NCBI GenBank assembly: GCA_023105745.1
Contig: JALGQZ010000020.1
Coordinates: 2,922,501-2,986,500 of the forward strand
DNA from: Austropuccinia psidii
Lineage: Eukaryota > Basidiomycota > Pucciniomycetes > Pucciniales > Sphaerophragmiaceae
Length of the DNA: 64,000 nucleotides
Direction of reading: 5' to 3'
This document shows positions 58,667 through 64,000 of this stretch, in pieces. The translations under genes and the position numbers were made by a program. The notes beneath the pieces are model-generated. The model was given only the letters and a program-made list of their open reading frames with translations. It had not been told where the DNA came from and made no database searches. How positions within the stretch are numbered: position 1 is the stretch's first letter; each line of letters opens with the position of its first letter.

Positions 58667-58690
58667 AGGGTATTGGTAAAAACACGTAAG
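58667..58690 (+). repeat. MULE left terminal inverted repeat
   Basis: It begins AGGGTATTGGTAAAAACACG and ends TAAG. It is complementary to 62952-62975. Confidence 0.88.
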
Positions 58691-58709
58691 GGGTGTCCTG
58701 GGCCCATTT

Positions 58710-59195
58710 TTAATTAAAAATGAAACACACCAATGCCTGTATTGGGCCAAAACATGCCCAAAAGAGGTTTTTTTCCCACAAAACCTCTCTAACTCCAAAT
58801 TGTTTCAAATTTTTTTGCCCAGCCCCCCCCCCAAAAAAAAGCCCAAACACCCCAACAATCCACATTATCCCCACCCCAAACCATTGTTTTTTTTTTTGGA
58901 AAAACAGCATTACCAAAGCCATTTTGCAAAGCTTTTCACATTGTTTTTTCTTTTTTTCACCCAAAGACTGCATTTTCCACCACAACAACCTGCTTTCCAG
59001 CCCCCAAATTTCCAATTTTTTACCTTCCCTCATCCATTAATCCCATATTTAAACCACTTTCTTTCACTCTTAACCCCTTCTGTTCATTTTTCACACCTTT
59101 TTTCACCTCTTTTTCACACTTCGAAAGGTTCTTACCCCATTCCAAATCCTCAAATCCCCCCTTTTTTCACTTTTACACATATTTTTCATTCAAAA
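58710..59195 (+). promoter_or_regulatory. G-poor, C/T-rich leader of the MULE gene
   Basis: The sequence before ATG 59196 is very poor in G on the plus strand and made of C, T and A. It stays open in the transposase frame from about 58800, but translation gives only Pro, Phe, His and Lys-rich low-complexity sequence. I treat it as promoter and 5' untranslated leader. Confidence 0.55.
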
Positions 59196-62100
59196 ATGCT
59201 CCAACCCCCCACTGAAGGTGAATTTCAGACCCTTGAGCTTCTTTGGCAACATGTGCATAATGTTGCCAGGGCTCAGGGGTATGCTGTGTCCACCTTGAGG
59301 TCCAATATGACCCACAACCAAATTGAAATATGTTGTGATAGGTCTGGCACCCCAAATCCCAACAAAAGCCCCTCCAAAACAGTCACCTCAAGAAAGCTTG
59401 ACTGTCCTTTTAGACTTTATGCCAGGAAATATGCCAAGAGCACCACTTGGACTCTTAAAGTCAAAAATCCTGAACATAGCCATGATGCCACTGAAAATAT
59501 CATGGCACATCCTGCTTTCAGGAAATTCAATGAGCAAGAAACATCCCAAATTGCTCAAATGTCTGAATCACTCCTCATGCCAAGGCAAATTCAGGCCCAA
59601 TTATGCAGCCAGAGGGAGTCTGACAGGCCTGTAATCCTTCAAGACATTTATAACCAAGTCAAGAAAATAAAGAAAGACAAACTGCAAGGCAGAAGGCCCA
59701 TTGATGCTCTTATTGACACTCTCAAAGAAGAAAATTTTGTTTGGTCCTCTGCAAGGGATTCTGAGGGACACATTACCTCCTTGTTTTTCACTCACCCCCT
59801 GGCCATAAAACTTCTTCATGGCTTTCCTCATGTCATTCTTATGGATTGTACTTATAAAACCAATAAGTACAAAATGCCTCTTTTTCATATTGTTGGATTC
59901 AGCTCAACAAATAAGACCTTTTCTGGGGCTTTTTGTTTGATGAAGAATGAAAATGAAACTTCATATACTTGGGCATTAAATCAATACATTGAAAAGGTCC
60001 TCAACAACACCAATCTTGTTCCCCCCCCAGTTATTGTTATTGACAGGGATCTGGCCTTGAAAAACTCTATTAAGAAGCTCTTCCCAGACTCCAAAGTCAT
60101 GCTATGCATTTGGTACATCAACAAGGATGTATCTGCTCATTGCATGAAGAAAATTGGTCATGGAACTGATTTTGAAAATTTTATGGGCCTTTGGAATCAA
60201 GTAATATACTTCTTCATTTTATTTCACTTTTTTTCTTATTATTGTCTTTATTAATGACTTTGGGATTCTTTTCTCAGCTTATGTATTCACCCACTGAAAA
60301 GTCTTTCAAAGACAACTGGAAGAAGCTTCAAAAACAAGTTAAAAATCCTGAGGTCTTGCAGTATTTGGAAAAAACCTGGCTTCCTCTAAAGGAGTATTAT
60401 GTGCCAGCCTGGACAAACCACCATTGCCACCTGGGTGTGGGCTCCACCTCCAGAGTTGAAGGGGCCCATGCCATGGTTAAACTTTGGCTACAAAAGTCCA
60501 CTGGTACTCTCCTGGAGGTAGTCAGGGCACTCCACATGGCATTCAGAAAACAATTTGTTGAGATTATCAACAGAATCTCCAAAGAAATGATTGTCCATGT
60601 CAAAAATTTTCCTCCACACATCTGTGCCCTCAATGGCAAGGTGTCTCATCATGCTCTTCAGATTGCCTTTGAAAATTTCAAAACCAAATTTCCTCCCAAT
60701 AAAAAATGCACCAACAAATACAACAATTATAAAGGCATTCCTTGCAAGCATAAGACCCAAAAGGCATTTGCCAAGCGCCAAAGGCTTGAATTATCAGACT
60801 TCCATCCTCAGTGGCATTTGAATTTGCCTGTGAGGGTTCTTTTAATTTCTTCTTATTATTTTTTTCTTATTAACTGATTTTACTTGTCATATTCTTCTCA
60901 GACTGGTTTTCAAGGTGATGATCAAAGTGTTGAAAAAGAAAGAAAGAATGAAGCCAAGAAAATATTTGAAGACATTGGGGAAGACCTGTTTCAAAGACCA
61001 ATGGCAGAAATCACCCCAATACTCCAACATTTTCAAGATGTTTTGACTGGAAAAGTCCCATTTGATCCAATTCCCAAGAGTCAAGAGGATGATCAATATT
61101 ATGAAGACCCTCTAGAATGCAAGAATATCCGTGGAAGACCCCAAGGAGCCAAGAATAAAAACAAAAGAGAACCTTCAAAATTTGAAATCATTGAGAGTCA
61201 AACCAAGAGAAGAGGAAGACCCCCATCAAAAGTGACCAGAACAACAACTTCAAGATCCCAGTCAAATGTCCCCTCTCCAATTATGGAAGTGGACTCATCT
61301 GAAGATTCTGAAGATTCTGAGGACTCATTATCTAAATCCATCAGTTCATCAGATTCACTACCCTCAGCAACTGAATTAAATAAATCAGAAGTAACCCTTA
61401 GAAGGTCCAGAAGATTGGCAATTGGAAGCAAAACATCACAAAGAAAATCACACAAGCCTGCCACCAGTTTGAATATCTATGATGCAATTGACCTGACCTG
61501 TGAGCATTGTCAAAGCAACTATCACACAAGTGATGAATGCTCCAAGCTGTTTGTGAGTTTCTGATTCTTTTTAATGTAATTTTATGTTGCTTATTTTGAT
61601 ATTTATTCATTTTTTGAACTTATTTTATCAGATAACTGGCTCAGAAGACTTGCCCAAGTTTATATTGAAATACACCTTCAAGGCCATCAATGTCCAGGGT
61701 GATGGAAACTGTGACTACAGAACAGTATCCCACTTCATTTACAAGACTCAAGATCAATGGGCTGATGTCAGAGGTGACTTGGCTGAAGAAATTCACCAAA
61801 ATCAAGACCTTTATGAAGCCATGAACACCTTAATTCCCTCAGTATCCTCTTATTTGGAAAGAATTGAATGGTATGAAGATGTTGGCCAGGCTCCAAAAAG
61901 CAAGTGGATGTCCATGCCTGACATGGGGGATCCAATTGCAAATAAGTATAAAAGACCAGTTTTCTTTTATTCCACAGCCCAATCTTTTTCCTTTTTCCCT
62001 TATTTCTGTCCTCCCAATGATAATCCCCCCATTTTCATCTGCTTCTTGAATAGTTGTGCTCATTTTGTTCCATTGGACATCATCATTTCTAAAGTTTATC

Positions 62101-62255
62101 CAGTCCCCCCCATTACTGTGAACTGGGAGATTCATGCCCAAAAACAAGCCCTGGGGTGGGCTGATAAATTTAAGAAACACAGAATGTTGTATTGGTCCAA
62201 TCTTCCTCCCCCCTCTCAGAAAAAACCCACTATTTTGGAGGTTGATTCTGATTGA
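59196..62255 (+). CDS. MULE transposase fused to an OTU-type cysteine protease, 943 residues
   Basis: Four exons fit: 59196-60200, 60278-60829, 60902-61552 and 61632-62255. All junctions fall between codons with GT-AG introns of 72-79 bp. Order of domains: an N-terminal Cys/His DNA-binding region (C46/C47, C70, H94, H96); the MULE core with D217 (MDCTYKTN), Asp in VIDRDLAL (283-285) and E396 (STSRVEGAHAMVK); a SWIM-like GIPCKHK; two AT-hook-like RGRP motifs (about 597-600 and 623-626); a Ser/Asp-rich linker; a CCHC knuckle (C719, C722, H727, C732); and an OTU-like domain with QGDGNCDYRT (D760, C763) and NSCAHFVPLD (H880). It would cut and integrate the element in the nucleus. The OTU part would cleave ubiquitin or a polyprotein; that target is inference. 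No stop or frameshift is seen. Confidence 0.9.
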
Positions 62256-62364
62256 ATGATTTTTGTATATACAATTTATGCCAATTATCCCCCTCCTCAG
62301 TCATTTTTATTGCTTAAATCCCACCTCAGTCTCCTTTTTTATCAAACATGTGGAAGTTTTGTAC

Positions 62365-62735
62365 TTGAAAATAGTCATATTACACACAAGAAAAAAAACA
62401 GTTAAAAAAAAACACCCATTGCGCCTTCACTTGTGGTCCCACCCAAAAAATTTTCCCAATTCATGAGCTTCTGGTTCTTTATTGTCCAGATTGAACCCTT
62501 TAATTTAAAAAAAAATAAAGGAAATTCATAAGTGGGAAGTTATTAAATTCACTTTTTAAAAATAGGCATATTACAATGACAGGAAAAAACATTTGAAAAA
62601 AAAACTCTTTTTGCGCCTTCACTTGTCCCACCCTAAAAAATTCCCAAAATTATGGGATTCTGGTTCTTTATTCTTCACATTGAACCCTTTATTTTAAAAA
62701 ATAAAATGAAGGAAATTCATAAGTGGGAAGATTTT
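62365..62735 (+). repeat. Tandem pair of blocks of about 170 bp in the MULE 3' region
   Basis: Two diverged copies (about 62368-62539 and 62562-62731) share GCGCCTTCACTTGT, TCTGGTTCTTTATT, TTGAACCCTTTA and GGAAATTCATAAGTGGGAAG. They follow the gene and precede the subterminal repeats. Confidence 0.85.
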
Positions 62736-62909
62736 AAATGAATTTTTGAAAAAAATATGCCATTTTGGCATATTGGCCAAATTTGTGAAATTTGGCAAAA
62801 AAAAAAATTTTGAAAAATTTTTTTCTTATTGACATGCCAAGTTGGGAAAAATATGGCAAAAAAAACCTCAAACCTGAGCCTGAGGAATTTTTTTTGAAAA
62901 TTAAGGTCA

Positions 62910-62975
62910 CTTACGTGTTTTTACCAGAAACTTACGTGTTTTTACTAAAAGCTTACGTGTGTTTACCAACACCCT
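62910..62975 (-). repeat. MULE right end: three copies of the inner TIR motif
   Basis: CTTACGTGTTTTTACC-type motifs start at 62910, 62931 and 62952, spaced 21 bp. The last is part of the terminal inverted repeat. The left end has only one such motif. The spacing of two helical turns suggests a binding array. Confidence 0.88.
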
Positions 62976-64000
62976 AAATATATTAAATCATTCATTCTTT
63001 TTAAATAATATGAAAGATTTTATACATTAATTATAATAATATTTAATTATTATGATTCATTTAAATTAGGAAATTAAAATTAAAATAAGTCAAATATTAG
63101 TAAAAATACAAGGATATTTGAAAGATTTGATTTTAATTGTTTTAAAAATTTGTTTTAAAATTCAGATTTTTCAACCTTTAGATGGAATTCATAAAATTTG
63201 AATTTTTCATTGAAAAAAAAAGTTATTTGAAAAAAAATTAAATTTTAAATATTTGAAGAATTAGGTTTTTAATTCCAATTCTATTAACTCTAGATGGAAT
63301 CCAAAAAATTTATATATTTTTCATTAAAAAAAAGGAGTTAGGTATAAAATTTAATTTGAAATATTTTAAGAATTCAGTAAATTAAATTTAAATGAAATTA
63401 AAATTACTTGAAATTAATTCCAAGTAACTAAAGATAACTAAATATGGTTTTAAGTGATTGTAATTAATTAAAATTTATTCCAAATAAATATAATTAATTA
63501 TAATTTAATAAAATGAAGTGCCATTAATTTTAAATAATTGAAATTAATTAATATCAGATAATTTAAATTAATATAAATTGAGAAAAATCATAATAAATTG
63601 AAAAATAATTGAAACTACTCAAAATTAATCAATTTCTAATAAAAGTTTATTTTAATTAAGCAAAAGTAATTCAAATTATTGAAAATTTACTAATATTTTT
63701 CAAAATAGATTTCAATTGATTCAAATTAATTTCAAATTACTGATCTTTATTAAAATTAAATAAAATTAAATAAAATTAATTAAAATTAATGAATATTAAT
63801 TAAAAATAATTATAATTAATTAATTTATCAATCAAGATTGTTTAAAGATAATGGAAATTACTTGAAATTAACTATAATGAATCAAAATTCATTAAAATTA
63901 ATTGAAATGAATTATATTAAATCAAAATTCACCAAAATTAATTAAAATCAAACAAAATTAACTAAAATTAATTGAAAATAATTTGAATTAATGCTAAGAT
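62976..64000. other. AT-rich low-complexity DNA
   Basis: The DNA is dominated by AATTAATTAAAATT-like words. No gene or transposon is recognised. Confidence 0.7.

Larger units (their letters stand above)
58667..62975 (+). mobile_element. MULE (Mutator-like) DNA transposon, apparently intact
   Basis: The 4,309-bp element has 24-bp terminal inverted repeats (58667-58690 and 62952-62975) beginning AGGGTATTGGTAAAAACACG and AGGGTGTTGGTAAACACACG; the two 24-mers differ at two positions. The single gene fills the middle. The 3' end carries a triple repeat of the inner TIR motif and two copies of a block of about 170 bp. I found no clear 8- to 11-bp target duplication, as both flanks are AT-rich and do not match. 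CpG is almost absent inside the element except in the TIRs. Confidence 0.9.

Noticed and set aside
58800..59195. N-terminal extension of the MULE protein in the same frame
   Set aside because: It translates to low-complexity Pro/Phe/His sequence from a G-poor leader. The ATG at 59196 starts sequence typical of MULE proteins.

Overview
The window looks like a transposon-dense segment of a large AT-rich basidiomycete genome, most likely a rust fungus (Pucciniales). The basis is the style of the Ty3 polyproteins, a Tnp2/EnSpm-type transposase, and a host permease gene cut into 17 exons by short introns. The retroelement proteins resemble those I associate with Austropuccinia psidii (myrtle rust), but the species cannot be proved from the sequence alone.

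Positions 1-45255 are essentially one stack of nested mobile elements. The outermost and oldest is Ty3 element D (minus strand; gag, protease and part of RT at 40191-43766, 5' LTR from 44301). Ty3 element A (plus strand) sits in the RT of D. Its pol is at 2103-5288, and its 3' LTR is split into 5344-6000 and 39175-40190. Ty3 element C (minus strand; LTRs 6001-7895 and 37313-39174) is inserted in that LTR. Ty3 element B (plus strand; LTRs 10100-12197 and 29279-31407) is inserted in C. A Tnp2-type CMC/EnSpm DNA transposon (20215-28088) is inserted in B. Two solo LTRs (14049-15856 in B, 35741-36327 in C) and a 1-kb foldback element (64-1084 in A) are further insertions. Most joints show target-site duplications, and the unfilled target of the EnSpm element is visible in its sister copy near 1100-1145.

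The Ty3 A/B family has an unusual layout: gag-protease, then a long non-coding spacer with tandem repeats, then a separately started RT-RNase H-integrase frame. A carries the pol half, broken by seven in-frame TAA codons. B keeps gag-protease but has lost RT and most of integrase, so it is non-autonomous. C has a stop codon directly after its protease DTG, has no recognisable pol, and encloses a CpG-containing segment unlike its surroundings, which was then split by B. D has lost the Thr of its DTG motif and one gag zinc-knuckle cysteine.

The EnSpm element carries a near-complete three-exon transposase with one stop, a second gene with about seven stops, an intact two-exon 124-residue small gene, and an RG-rich reading frame. 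Its stops all look reachable by C-to-T changes (CGA, CAA or CAG codons), which suggests cytosine deamination.

From 45256 to 49107 lies a decayed PIF/Harbinger-like element. The only ordinary host gene I recognise is an amino-acid permease at 50889-54276, with 17 exons including two of 16 bases and a reconstructed length of 563 codons. AT-rich intergenic DNA follows, with a long AAAAT-type tract and a second Harbinger-like fragment. Then comes an apparently intact MULE transposon (58667-62975) with 24-bp terminal repeats. Its four-exon gene fuses a MULE transposase to AT-hooks, a CCHC knuckle and an OTU-type cysteine protease. The last kilobase is AT-rich low-complexity DNA. CpG dinucleotides are common in the permease and EnSpm element and nearly absent from the MULE and Ty3 elements.
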